Shown here piece by piece: positions 42,649-50,584 of a DNA stretch of 64,000 nt. The notes under the pieces were generated by a model. It did not search any database. It worked only from the letters and a program-made list of their open reading frames with translations, and was not told where the DNA came from. Every line of letters begins with the position of its first letter. Positions within the stretch are counted from its first letter, which is position 1. The stretch is taken from the NCBI RefSeq assembly GCF_025997855.1, contig NZ_AP026563.1, forward strand, positions 234,001-298,000, in the 5' to 3' direction. The translations under genes and the position numbers were made by a program. The DNA comes from Deinococcus aetherius (GTDB lineage Bacteria > Deinococcota > Deinococci > Deinococcales > Deinococcaceae).

Positions 42649-43886
42649 ACGGCGTGCGTTTCCTGCTCGCCTGCCTGGGGCTGCTGCCCGCAGGGGCCCT
42701 CGCCTCGACCAACCCCTACCTGGGAAACAGCAGCACGCGGACGTACTACCTCGCCGAACTTGAGGACTGCCCGGGGAAGCTGGACATGCAACCCGGTGAC
42801 CTGTGGACCCTCACCTTTCCCGACAAGCTGGCGGACGCCTTCGTGACCCGCAACGGCCTCGTCGAGCGTCGCTTGCAGGACAACCGTCTGATCATCGCCG
42901 TCGTGGGGCCCAGTGGCAGCACTCCGGCACTGGTCCTGACCGAGGACGGCCGGGCCCCGCTCTTCAGCATCACCATCCAACCCGGCCCCGGGGGACGGAA
43001 CAAAAGCGTCATCGTCAAGCCCGGTCTTCCACCGGGCGGCTCCAGGTGTGGGGCCGCGGGCAGCGCGGCGCCACGCGCGGGGGCGGTGGCCAAGGCCACG
43101 ACGCCCACCCCCGTGGTGAGGTCTGCTCCAGCCCCGAGCCGCCCGACCACCGCCACCGTTCGCCCGCCCGTCGCCACGCCGCCGCCCGCCGGGAGGGCCA
43201 TCACCCCGTCCACCCGTCCGCCCGTCAGGGACGCCGCCCGTGTGCCCGTGACCGCTGCGACTTCCACCCCGGCCAGGGCGGCCTCTGCCCCGGCGCCCGC
43301 GAGAACCACCGCGCGTGCGGTCACGCCACCGACGCTGCCTGCCCCGGCCAGTCCCACGCGGGCGAGTTCCCGCCCGGCTCCTGTGGTGGTTCCCACCCGT
43401 ACGGTTGCGGCACCGCCGGTTTCTGCCTCCACCCCCTCCACCCGACTGACGGCCAATGCAGTCCCGGCCACACCCCTTTCCCGCGTAGCTGCGACACCAC
43501 TGGCCTCTGCCCCGGCCAGACCCGTCCGGATGGCCCCCACTCCGGTGCTGCCCCCCTCCGCCAAGCGTCTTCCCGTGTCCATTCGGACCCAGGGGCCTGG
43601 GGCACTGCGCGTCTGGGTGGTGACCGGGCAAAAGCAGCGGGGCGTCCTGACGTTCACGCTGAGCAACTCGCTGGACTCGGGCGTGGTCCTGAGGCGGGAA
43701 GACCTGCACGTGGCTCAGGCCTCGGGAAGTGGGAGCGGCGCGCTGGTCATCCCGGCCGGACAGACGCTGACCTTCGACGTCGCGCTAGAGGGTCCCCTGC
43801 CGCCCGTGCTCGGACACCTCACCTGGTCGGGAAGCGTTGTGGGAAGCAGGGAGGGCTTCGAGATCAGCGCCCTGCTCGCGCTGTGA
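42645..43886 (+). CDS. Secreted VirB9-like protein with Ala/Pro/Thr-rich linker (second copy)
   Basis: 413 residues, GTG start overlapping the lipoprotein stop. Signal peptide (VNGVRFLLACLGLLPAGALA). The N-terminal domain (about 40-115), GDLWTLTFPDKLADAFVTRN, GLVERRLQDNRLIIAVVGPS, LTEDGRAPLFSITIQ, parallels VirB9/TrbG and the paralogue at 18012. A long low-complexity linker (about 120-305) is rich in Ala, Pro, Thr and Val. The C-terminal beta domain (RVWVVTGQKQRGVLTFTLSN) completes the pattern. The linker could span the thick envelope of a Deinococcus-type cell. It probably forms the outer part of the T4SS channel with VirB10. Confidence 0.65.
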   Translation: MNGVRFLLACLGLLPAGALASTNPYLGNSSTRTYYLAELEDCPGKLDMQPGDLWTLTFPDKLADAFVTRNGLVERRLQDNRLIIAVVGPSGSTPALVLTEDGRAPLFSITIQPGPGGRNKSVIVKPGLPPGGSRCGAAGSAAPRAGAVAKATTPTPVVRSAPAPSRPTTATVRPPVATPPPAGRAITPSTRPPVRDAARVPVTAATSTPARAASAPAPARTTARAVTPPTLPAPASPTRASSRPAPVVVPTRTVAAPPVSASTPSTRLTANAVPATPLSRVAATPLASAPARPVRMAPTPVLPPSAKRLPVSIRTQGPGALRVWVVTGQKQRGVLTFTLSNSLDSGVVLRREDLHVAQASGSGSGALVIPAGQTLTFDVALEGPLPPVLGHLTWSGSVVGSREGFEISALLAL

Positions 43887-44404
43887 ACCAGGGCTCTATT
43901 CGGGCCGCACTGCAACGCCTCCTCGTGTGGCGAGCCGTGCGGCCCGGTTCCGCGCTGTTGCCCGTTCCGACAGACACGTTGGAACAAACGGGGCTCGCCA
44001 TGCGGGTTCCCACCGCCATCGGTCCGGGCCTCACTCTTTCCCGGCAGGCGCGGCAGTGGTTGGAGGTCTGCCCCGCCGTCACGAGTGAGACGGTGGTCGC
44101 CAACGCCCTATACCTGCAAGACGCCGTGCCGGCCCTCACCGCGGCGGGCTACCGCGACCTGCGGCCCGGTCGGGGCATCTTCCTGGTGACGACCGGGCCG
44201 GGCGGCGCGCCCTGTCCGGTGCTCGGGCGCTTCACCAACGGGGGGTACAGCGGCAGGCGTGTGCGCGAGCACGTCGAGCGGCTGGAGCCGGACCTGCTGA
44301 GCGGACGTGCCCGGCTGGTCGTCGTTCACCCGGACCTTACCCGGTTGTCCTACCGGCACCCGCGGCTGCAGTTGCTGCACGTCCCACCGAGGTGGTCGTC
44401 GTGA
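43883..44404 (+). CDS. Hypothetical protein of 173 residues
   Basis: GTG start overlapping the VirB9-like stop (GTGA). The sequence has helical segments (LQRLLVWRAVRPGSALLPVP, SRQARQWLEVCPAVTSETVV) and an alpha/beta end: IFLVTTGPGGAPCPVLGRFT, RVREHVERLEPDLLSGRARL, VVVHPDLTRL. This resembles the ends of replication-relaxation-type proteins. I cannot assign a family. It converges on 44337-44951 with an overlap of 68 nt. Confidence 0.55.
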   Translation: MNQGSIRAALQRLLVWRAVRPGSALLPVPTDTLEQTGLAMRVPTAIGPGLTLSRQARQWLEVCPAVTSETVVANALYLQDAVPALTAAGYRDLRPGRGIFLVTTGPGGAPCPVLGRFTNGGYSGRRVREHVERLEPDLLSGRARLVVVHPDLTRLSYRHPRLQLLHVPPRWSS

Positions 44405-44951
44405 TGTCCACGACCAGAAAGCTCCGCCCGGCACCGCCGTGGCGCTCGGCGAGGTGCGCGGTGCGGGCACGGGAAGGCGTGCCCCAGACCAGGCCCTGGA
44501 AGGTTCGCCGGTCGCTGAAGGCCCGGAACTTCTCACGGGTGATCGCCGGAGGGTACCCGCCGTCGTACTCCACCGCGACGACCTGACCGCCCGGTTTGCG
44601 CCACAGGGCGTCCGGGCGGGAGGTACCGTGGCCCTGCGCCCGGTTCCACTCCTGCCGGGGTGCCCCGAGCAGGTACCTGAGTTCCGCCGTGCTGGCATCG
44701 TGTGCGAGGCTCCAGGCGGGCTCCCAGAGCAGCCGCTCGGGCTCTCGGGCGATGAAGGTGGTTCTCTTGATCGGAGAACTGTTCGACAGAGGCTTGAACT
44801 GCACCTCGCGATGCGGAAAGTGCGAGAGGACTGTTTCCTCCCGCACCTCGTAGTGCCGGACCACCTGAGCGAGGGTCAGGACCCGGTCCACCTCCAGGGC
44901 CAGCGCCACCTGCCTCACGCGGACAGGGGCAGGGGTGAACTTACTGCCCAT
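44337..44951 (-). CDS. HTH plus nuclease-like protein (replication-relaxation style)
   Basis: 204 residues from ATG 44951 (a GTG at 44960 is also possible). An N-terminal winged-helix-like part (VRQVALALEVDRVLTLAQVV, RHYEVREETVLSHFPHREVQ) is followed by RPDALWRKPGGQVVAVEYDG, REKFRAFSDRRTFQGLVWGT. The order R-P-D-A-L … V-A-V-E-Y-D-G-G is a PD-(D/E)XK-like pattern seen in plasmid replication-relaxation family proteins. The start overlaps the end of the VirB10-like gene by 11 nt, so it is co-transcribed with it. It might process plasmid DNA for transfer. Confidence 0.55.
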   Translation of the reverse strand: MGSKFTPAPVRVRQVALALEVDRVLTLAQVVRHYEVREETVLSHFPHREVQFKPLSNSSPIKRTTFIAREPERLLWEPAWSLAHDASTAELRYLLGAPRQEWNRAQGHGTSRPDALWRKPGGQVVAVEYDGGYPPAITREKFRAFSDRRTFQGLVWGTPSRARTAHLAERHGGAGRSFLVVDITTTTSVGRAATAAAGAGRTTG

Positions 44952-46857
44952 TCCCCCCACTGTTCCGGCGCACCACGATTTGCAGCGTCGTTCCCTTCGG
45001 CAATTCGGCGACGTTCACGAAAGACGCCTTGCCTTCGGGAAGTTGCAGCGATCCCAGGGTGTTTGCCCCCGTGATCATCCAGAAGTTGGGCGTGTTGGCA
45101 GCGCTGGAGGTCACCACGCTGCCTGTCCCGCCGACCCCGGTCTGGACCGTGACGTTCCGTTGGTTCACCATTGCGTCCACGAAGGCTTTCGCGCCGCCGA
45201 AAAAGCCCGACATCAGGGACGACACGAGGTTCGGGGCTGTGGGTTTGACCTGCGTTCGCACTCCTGGCAAGCCGTCGGGGCCGTAGGCGTCCGCCTCCAG
45301 GGGGTACTCGCGGTTCCCCTGCAACACGGTGTCGAAGGTCATCTGAATCCGGCCCTGAGCGTCGAGTTGAGGCGTTCCGCGCCAGGTCGCCCCGTCCTCG
45401 GTCTCCGCGTAGACCAACAGGCCGCTGGCAACACCCTGAACCGCCAAGGCCCCCACCAGCAGCTTGGCGGCCAGCGGCCGCCCCACCGGGTAAGGTGCGC
45501 GAGCTTCCGCCGCTGGGGTCGGCGCCGCACTTTCGGCGGCACCCTGGAGCGCAGCGGCACCCGTCCCGGTCATGCCACTGAGGCTGTAGGAGGACGCCGT
45601 GCTGATTCCCGCTCCCGGGGACGTGGTGGCCTCGGACGTTGAACTCCCCTGCATGGAGAGCAGCCCCAACGCCTGGGTGCTGTTCTGCGCCACCGGGGGA
45701 CGCCGGTCGCTCTGTTCCTGTGCGCCGGACGCCGTGGACGCGGGCGCGCCTCCTCCCTGGGCAGCAGCCAGGCTGACCAGCCTGGGAGGAGTAGGTTCCG
45801 CTGCTGCCGTGCTGCTCAGCCCGTAGCGGGCGGAACTTGAAGAGTTGCCGGGCTCCGGAGTCGCGGTTGCCGCACCGGCGTTCGTCGAACTCAGCCCGTA
45901 GCGGCGCGGTGCCTCGCCGGACGTATTCTGGGCGGCGCTGCCGCTCAGCGCCCACGGACGCGCCTCGCCGCCGGCCGTCCCACTTCCCGACGTGTCCCGC
46001 GAACCGCTGAGCGCCGGAGGAGCCTGCACCGCCTGGTCCTTCGGCGGGCGGGGATGGAGCGGCGTTCCCTGGGGTGAAGTCTGGCGAATGATGACCGGTG
46101 CGCTCACCCGCGGGGCAGGTCTGAACGCCGGGGTCGACTGGCCCACCTGCCCTGACGTGGATCCGCCCATCCCAGTCGGGTCCTGGGCAGTCGGTGCGGC
46201 CCCTCCCACGACCGGGGTACGGTCCACTGCGGGGCCACCCGAACCGGGTGAAGACGGCGCCCCCGAATCATTCCCTCCCCCTTGCCCTGTCGGGTCTGCT
46301 CGGTCATCCACGCGGGGCTCGTCTTCCTGCGGGTGGATCGTGTCGGTGGGGACCGTATCCCCCGGTGCAGGCACCGCGTCGCCGTGGACGGCCGGTGTGG
46401 GCTGCGGTGAGGGCACCGCTGCCTCATTGGCTGGTACCACCGGGTGCTGGCCGTCCGTCCGGCTGGCGCTGGCCTTGTCCCCGGAAGGCACCAAAACGTA
46501 GAACGCCACGGCCGCGGCCGCTCCCGCCCCGAGCAGCACGTTCCGCACCAGGGCCGTGTTGGGCGCCTCGTCACCATTGACCGTCTTTTTCTGGAAGGGG
46601 GCCTTGAGCCAGCCGCGCACTCCCGTACGTGCGGTGGCGCGTGTGGCCTGGCGCTCGACCAGCTCGCTGCTCAGCAGCTCGTCCGGGTCGTATCTCAACC
46701 CCGAGAAGTCCTGCGCCAGGCCCGGGTCCTTGAGGTTGAGCTCACGCACCAGCGCTCCCCATTCCTCCGAATCGGGAGGTGGCAGGTGCTCCACGTCCAC
46801 ACCGTGGTTCACAAGCTTGGGCCGCAACGCTTCCAGCCGTTCCTGATCGATCTGCAT
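44941..46857 (-). CDS. VirB10/TrbI-like T4SS channel protein
   Basis: 638 residues from ATG 46857, set by the CCAACC box exactly 29 nt upstream. A cytoplasmic N-terminus (about 1-105) precedes a transmembrane helix, NVLLGAGAAAAVAFYVLVPS. A very long Pro/Ser/Thr/Gly-rich region with repeated YGLSS words (about 130-430) follows. The C-terminal VirB10-type beta domain includes YPVGRPLAAKLLVGALAVQG, VYAETEDGATWRGTPQLDAQ and LPEGKASFVNVAELPKGTTL. VirB10/TrbI proteins span the periplasm and link the energising complex to the outer channel. It is transcribed away from the other T4SS genes. Confidence 0.75.
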   Translation of the reverse strand: MQIDQERLEALRPKLVNHGVDVEHLPPPDSEEWGALVRELNLKDPGLAQDFSGLRYDPDELLSSELVERQATRATARTGVRGWLKAPFQKKTVNGDEAPNTALVRNVLLGAGAAAAVAFYVLVPSGDKASASRTDGQHPVVPANEAAVPSPQPTPAVHGDAVPAPGDTVPTDTIHPQEDEPRVDDRADPTGQGGGNDSGAPSSPGSGGPAVDRTPVVGGAAPTAQDPTGMGGSTSGQVGQSTPAFRPAPRVSAPVIIRQTSPQGTPLHPRPPKDQAVQAPPALSGSRDTSGSGTAGGEARPWALSGSAAQNTSGEAPRRYGLSSTNAGAATATPEPGNSSSSARYGLSSTAAAEPTPPRLVSLAAAQGGGAPASTASGAQEQSDRRPPVAQNSTQALGLLSMQGSSTSEATTSPGAGISTASSYSLSGMTGTGAAALQGAAESAAPTPAAEARAPYPVGRPLAAKLLVGALAVQGVASGLLVYAETEDGATWRGTPQLDAQGRIQMTFDTVLQGNREYPLEADAYGPDGLPGVRTQVKPTAPNLVSSLMSGFFGGAKAFVDAMVNQRNVTVQTGVGGTGSVVTSSAANTPNFWMITGANTLGSLQLPEGKASFVNVAELPKGTTLQIVVRRNSGGNGQ

Positions 46858-46863
46858 GGCCGC

Positions 46864-46886
46864 ATCTTCATCTCGGCCCAGGTTGG
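46864..46886 (-). promoter_or_regulatory. CCAACCTG-type promoter (site 7), VirB10-like gene
   Basis: Minus strand: GCGT then CCAACCTGGGCC from 46886. The -10 position reads GAAGAT (weak), but the ATG at 46857 is exactly 29 nt from the first C. Confidence 0.55.
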
Positions 46887-46919
46887 ACGCCTGAGCGCAG
46901 GGCGCCTCGGCGGCCCCTT

Positions 46920-46942
46920 CCAACCTGGGCCGCACCCACCAT
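46920..46942 (+). promoter_or_regulatory. CCAACCTG-type promoter (site 8), VirB2-VirB3 genes
   Basis: CCAACCTGGGCC at 46920 and a -10-like CACCAT at 46937-46942. The predicted transcript starts near 46949 with a 40-nt leader containing AAAAGGAG before the ATG at 46989. Faces away from site 7. Confidence 0.55.
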
Positions 46943-46988
46943 GTGCTGCAGGAGGTCAACCGTGGGCTTCCGAGGAAAAGGAGTGGAC

Positions 46989-47333
46989 ATGAAAACCGTC
47001 GTGCACGCCATGCGTCCGTACATCCCGGGCTTCCGGGAACTCGTCTTCAGCCTCGGGCTGTTCCTGCTGTTCCTGCTGCTGAATCAGGCCGCGGCGCAGA
47101 CCATCGACACCGCGCTCGGCGGCAACGTCACCAGCAAGGGCTGCACCTTCGTGAAGAGCGTCGAGACCAGCGTCGCCGCGAAGGTGTTCTGTGCGGCCAT
47201 TTTGCTCTGGGGCATCGTCAAGTTCCTCCCCACCCGCAAGGACGGGGTCGGCCAGATGCTCGCTGGCATCATCGGCTTCCTGGTACTGAGCAAGTTCACG
47301 GCCATCATGAACACCTTCGGCATGAACTGCTGA
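46989..47333 (+). CDS. VirB2/TrbC-like pilin
   Basis: 114 residues, AAAAGGAG site before the ATG. A signal-type hydrophobic segment ends in NQAAAQ; the mature part has two further helices, AAKVFCAAILLWGIVKFLPT and GVGQMLAGIIGFLVLSKFTA, joined by a short charged loop, the classic VirB2/TrbC layout. The two Cys in the mature part (KGCTFVK, GMNC) may form a disulfide. A hairpin with six T's just after the gene could let the pilin be made in excess over the downstream channel proteins. Confidence 0.75.
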   Translation: MKTVVHAMRPYIPGFRELVFSLGLFLLFLLLNQAAAQTIDTALGGNVTSKGCTFVKSVETSVAAKVFCAAILLWGIVKFLPTRKDGVGQMLAGIIGFLVLSKFTAIMNTFGMNC

Positions 47334-47354
47334 TCAGAGCTACTTCCCCACCTA

Positions 47355-47386
47355 GCCTCTCGCTTCAGCAGCCGGAGGCCTTTTTT
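47355..47386 (+). terminator. Partial terminator/attenuator after the pilin gene
   Basis: GCCTC (47355-47359) pairs with GAGGC (47375-47379) across a 15-nt loop and is followed by CTTTTTT. The stem is short, so read-through to the VirB3-like gene is likely. Confidence 0.5.
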
Positions 47387-47401
47387 CTCAGGAGACCTCC
47401 C

Positions 47402-47794
47402 GTGAACAACTGGCCGCAACTCGACGACCTGCAGTTTGAACGGTTGGGCATGAGCCGCAACGCCCTGTTTTTGACGGTGTTCGTGGCCTTTGTCCTCTAC
47501 CAGGTCGTGGACCATTTCAGCAAGCCGTACCTCCAGGGCGCTGTGGGGATCGTCCAGCTTGCGCCGCTGTTGGGCACTGCCCTTTTCTGGTGGTTCGTGC
47601 TGGTCCCGAGGGTTCGCAGATGGAGCGAGACGCTCCCCCGAGGCTACTTCCAGGGCTTGAGCGACTACTACCTCTTCAATCCACAGAACCTGGAAATCAC
47701 CAATGACCCCACACCCCTGCCGCTGTATGTCAAGGCCCGGCGCAAGCCCCGGCGCGGCTTGCGGAGCATCGTCCAACCTGGGCCGCGCCCATGA
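47402..47794 (+). CDS. VirB3/TrbD-like membrane protein
   Basis: 130 residues, GTG start with AGGAG 8-9 nt upstream. Two adjacent transmembrane helices (NALFLTVFVAFVLYQVVDHF and GIVQLAPLLGTALFWWFVLV) are followed by a basic cytoplasmic tail (KARRKPRRGLRSIVQPGPRP). The position between the pilin and VirB4 and the two-helix layout fit VirB3, which links VirB4 to the membrane. Its last codons contain the CCAACCTG promoter of virB4. Confidence 0.65.
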   Translation: MNNWPQLDDLQFERLGMSRNALFLTVFVAFVLYQVVDHFSKPYLQGAVGIVQLAPLLGTALFWWFVLVPRVRRWSETLPRGYFQGLSDYYLFNPQNLEITNDPTPLPLYVKARRKPRRGLRSIVQPGPRP

Positions 47795-47795
47795 T
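47773..47795 (+). promoter_or_regulatory. CCAACCTG-type promoter (site 9), virB4-like gene
   Basis: CGT then CCAACCTGGGCC at 47773 and CATGAT at 47790-47795, inside the end of the VirB3-like gene. The ATG at 47803 is 30 nt from the first C. Confidence 0.6.
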
Positions 47796-47802
47796 GCCCG
47801 CC

Positions 47803-50460
47803 ATGCTCTCCAAGGTTCTGACCCATTTCCTGAAAAGGCCCTCCCCGGAGGCGCCCGTCCAGAAGCCCGCCCGGGTGTCGTCCGCGAAGGGCAGGAAGCC
47901 TGCACGGGTTGCGCGGCCGGTCTCCGGCAAGAGCCTGATCGAGCAGTTGCCCTGGGCCGAGCCCGACGACGGTGCCGTGTTCCTGCGCGGGGGTGAGCGG
48001 CTGTGGTTCGGGTTCGAGATTCAGCCGGCGACCGCCGCGCAGGTGGACTTTGCCCGCGCGCAGGCCCTGTCCGAGGGCATCCGCGTGATGCTCAACCAGG
48101 CAATCGCGATGGGCGAGGGCGGGCGCCTGGTTGTCGAGCGCGTGCCCGCTCCCGAGGCCTTTGTGGAGTACTTCCTCCAGGGGCAGCGGGCCACCACGCC
48201 CGACCCCCTGCTCCACCGGATCATGGAGGCCGAGCACGAGGACCTGCGGGGTGCTCGGCTGCGCGGGGAGATCACCGTCACCCGGTTCTTCCTGACCTTT
48301 TACGTCAACGTGCCGAAGCGTCCCAAGGACGTGCCACCCACCGAGGCCGAGTACCGCGCACAGATGGCCCTGGTTCGCCGGAAGCGCACCAACCTCCTGC
48401 ACCGGCTGGAGGGGCTGGGCCTGAGCCCCACGGTGATGAGCAACCGCGAGATCAAGTGGCTGATCTGGAGGTACCTCAATGGGAACCTGGCCGCTGCCCA
48501 TCCGCCGGCCTTCACCTCCCAACTGGACTTCCGTGACTTTGACCCGGACGATCTGAAAAAGGACCGCTCGGCCGCCACCCTGACCACCCGTTACCAGGTG
48601 GCGGAGACCGAGATCGGCACTGACCACCCCGGGTACCTCACGATGGGTGACCGACTGATCGGTGCCATCAGCATCGGCAAGGGCGGCAGCGGAACCGGAG
48701 TGCACATTATCGACAACTTGCTGGAAGCGCTGCAAAACAAGCACTTCTACGTGATGGTGGATTTCGAGCACCTCCAGCAGGGGACCGAGAAGGCCAGGCT
48801 CGACACCGCCGTGGAGGAACTCGAGGGCATGGTCGACAGCCCGATCATGCGGGCCGGGGAGGGGACCAGCGCGAAGGCGCGCAAGGCGCGTGAGGCCATC
48901 CACGAGGCCGAGTACCGGGGAAAGCATTTCTGGCGCCTGGGCTTCACGACGGTGCTGTATGCCCGCACGCGCGAGGAACTTACGGAGATGCTGGAAAAGA
49001 CCCGCAGCGAGTACTCGCTGATGCAGGGGGCGCACGCCATCATCAGCAATGAGCAGTTACGGCGGACCTTTTTCGACGTGATGCCCTTCTCACGGCAGCT
49101 CACCATCCACCGCGTCAAGGGCCACTGTTCTAACGTCGCCGACGCCTTCCCCAAGATCAGCCCCTGGATGGGGACCCTGGACCCCATGATTCCCCTGCGC
49201 AACCGCCACGGGGGGCTGACCGGACTGAACCCGAAAAAGGGCGGGACGAACTTCGGAATGATGGTAATCGGCCAGTCTGGCGGCGGCAAGAGCGTGTGGA
49301 ACATGAACCTGCTGTTGAGCATGGTGCCCCCGGGCGTGCGGGCCTTCATCCTCGACCCCAAGCACGACTATGAGGAGACGACCTGGTCGTTGCGCGGGCA
49401 GGTGATTTCCATCAGCGCGACCGCCCGACTCCCCGACGGGCGCCCGGTGAGGATCAACATCTTCGACCCCACCCCCGGCGAGGACCAGCCCGGCCCGGAG
49501 AAGACCGCCTTCATCATCGCGGTGTTCCGCACCCTGGACCTGGTACCGGACCGCATGCATCAGGCGGTGCTGGAAGCCGCCCTGCAGCAGTTCTTCCTGC
49601 TCAAGTCACGTCGGGTTCCAGACCCGGAGAAGGTCGGCGAGTACCGCGAGGTGTACATGGGCGGCCGTCTGCGCGACTTCGTGCAGGTGTTGAGCACCCT
49701 CAGCCGCATCGGCTCCGAGGGCATTCACGACAAGCCGCACTTCCTCCAGATTCGCGACAGTCTCACTGCGTTGTTCCAGTCCTACCTCGCGGGGCAGGGC
49801 GGCGTCCTGGGCGAGTTTCTGGACGGCTGGACCACCGTGGAGGTCGACGCTCCGTGCGTGACCTTCGACGTGTACAGCATGTACAACGACCCCACACTCC
49901 GGGCGCTGGGCATCCTGCTCATCGGCGAGTTCATGTTCCAACAGGCGGCCCGCACCGCTGGGACGAAGATCGGCATCTTCGAGGAGTTGGGCGTGCTGGC
50001 CCACATTCCTGAACTGGAGCATCTCGTGAACCGTTGGTTCAAGACCGGCCGCAGCCTGGGCATGATTCCGGTGGGCACCTCGCAGGACGTGAAGGACTTT
50101 GAAAAATTGGGTGGCCTGATCAACAACAGCGCCTGGGTGGTGATGAGCGCCCTGGGCGCGGGCGAGATCGCAGGGCTCCAGGAGGTCATGCATCTGTCGG
50201 ACAAGGTCGCCGAACTTGCTGCCTCCTTGACGTTGCGGCCCGGCGTGATGGGCGAGTACCTCGTGCTGCAAAAGGTCGCCGACAACGTGCATGTCGGGGA
50301 CGTGGTGCAGCTCTGGATGAGCCCGGAAAAGCTCTGGACGGTGACCACCCAGGACGAGGAGAAGACTAGGCGGCAGACGTACACGCAACGGCTCGGCGGC
50401 CGCACCGAGGCCATCTTGCAACTCGCCGCAGAAGTCCGGACCAGGAGGAAAGTTGCATGA
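47803..50460 (+). CDS. VirB4/TraC-like T4SS ATPase
   Basis: 885 residues. I choose ATG 47803 because the promoter inside the preceding gene would give a near-leaderless start there; 47791 and 47794 are upstream in-frame ATGs. The N-terminal CagE/TrbE-like half includes GFEIQPATAAQVDFARAQAL and later YRGKHFWRLGFTTVLYARTR. The ATPase half has Walker A VIGQSGGGKSVWNMNLLL (about residues 486-503), LDPKHDYEETTW, and a Walker B-like KIGIFEELGVLAHIPELEHL. It then has IPVGTSQDVKDFEKLGGLIN, which is characteristic of VirB4. It powers pilus assembly and substrate transfer at the inner membrane. Confidence 0.88.
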   Translation: MLSKVLTHFLKRPSPEAPVQKPARVSSAKGRKPARVARPVSGKSLIEQLPWAEPDDGAVFLRGGERLWFGFEIQPATAAQVDFARAQALSEGIRVMLNQAIAMGEGGRLVVERVPAPEAFVEYFLQGQRATTPDPLLHRIMEAEHEDLRGARLRGEITVTRFFLTFYVNVPKRPKDVPPTEAEYRAQMALVRRKRTNLLHRLEGLGLSPTVMSNREIKWLIWRYLNGNLAAAHPPAFTSQLDFRDFDPDDLKKDRSAATLTTRYQVAETEIGTDHPGYLTMGDRLIGAISIGKGGSGTGVHIIDNLLEALQNKHFYVMVDFEHLQQGTEKARLDTAVEELEGMVDSPIMRAGEGTSAKARKAREAIHEAEYRGKHFWRLGFTTVLYARTREELTEMLEKTRSEYSLMQGAHAIISNEQLRRTFFDVMPFSRQLTIHRVKGHCSNVADAFPKISPWMGTLDPMIPLRNRHGGLTGLNPKKGGTNFGMMVIGQSGGGKSVWNMNLLLSMVPPGVRAFILDPKHDYEETTWSLRGQVISISATARLPDGRPVRINIFDPTPGEDQPGPEKTAFIIAVFRTLDLVPDRMHQAVLEAALQQFFLLKSRRVPDPEKVGEYREVYMGGRLRDFVQVLSTLSRIGSEGIHDKPHFLQIRDSLTALFQSYLAGQGGVLGEFLDGWTTVEVDAPCVTFDVYSMYNDPTLRALGILLIGEFMFQQAARTAGTKIGIFEELGVLAHIPELEHLVNRWFKTGRSLGMIPVGTSQDVKDFEKLGGLINNSAWVVMSALGAGEIAGLQEVMHLSDKVAELAASLTLRPGVMGEYLVLQKVADNVHVGDVVQLWMSPEKLWTVTTQDEEKTRRQTYTQRLGGRTEAILQLAAEVRTRRKVA

Positions 50461-50584
50461 ACACTTCCGCCACCCCCACGTGCTCGTTCCCGGGAGGAAA
50501 GTCTTCGTCCAGGAAAGGTTGCTTACTGGGACACTTGCAGGGACCCCTGCCCGGAGCACGGACTTCCCTGCGGGGAGGCCGCCG

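Noticed and set aside
42746..43666. Minus-strand frame of 306 codons
   Set aside because: Produced by the Ala/Pro/Thr-rich linker of the VirB9-like gene read backwards; Val/Ala/Gly repeats only.
47668..49035. Minus-strand frame of 455 codons, and a similar one at 53848-55128
   Set aside because: High-GC shadows of the VirB4- and VirD4-like ATPase genes.
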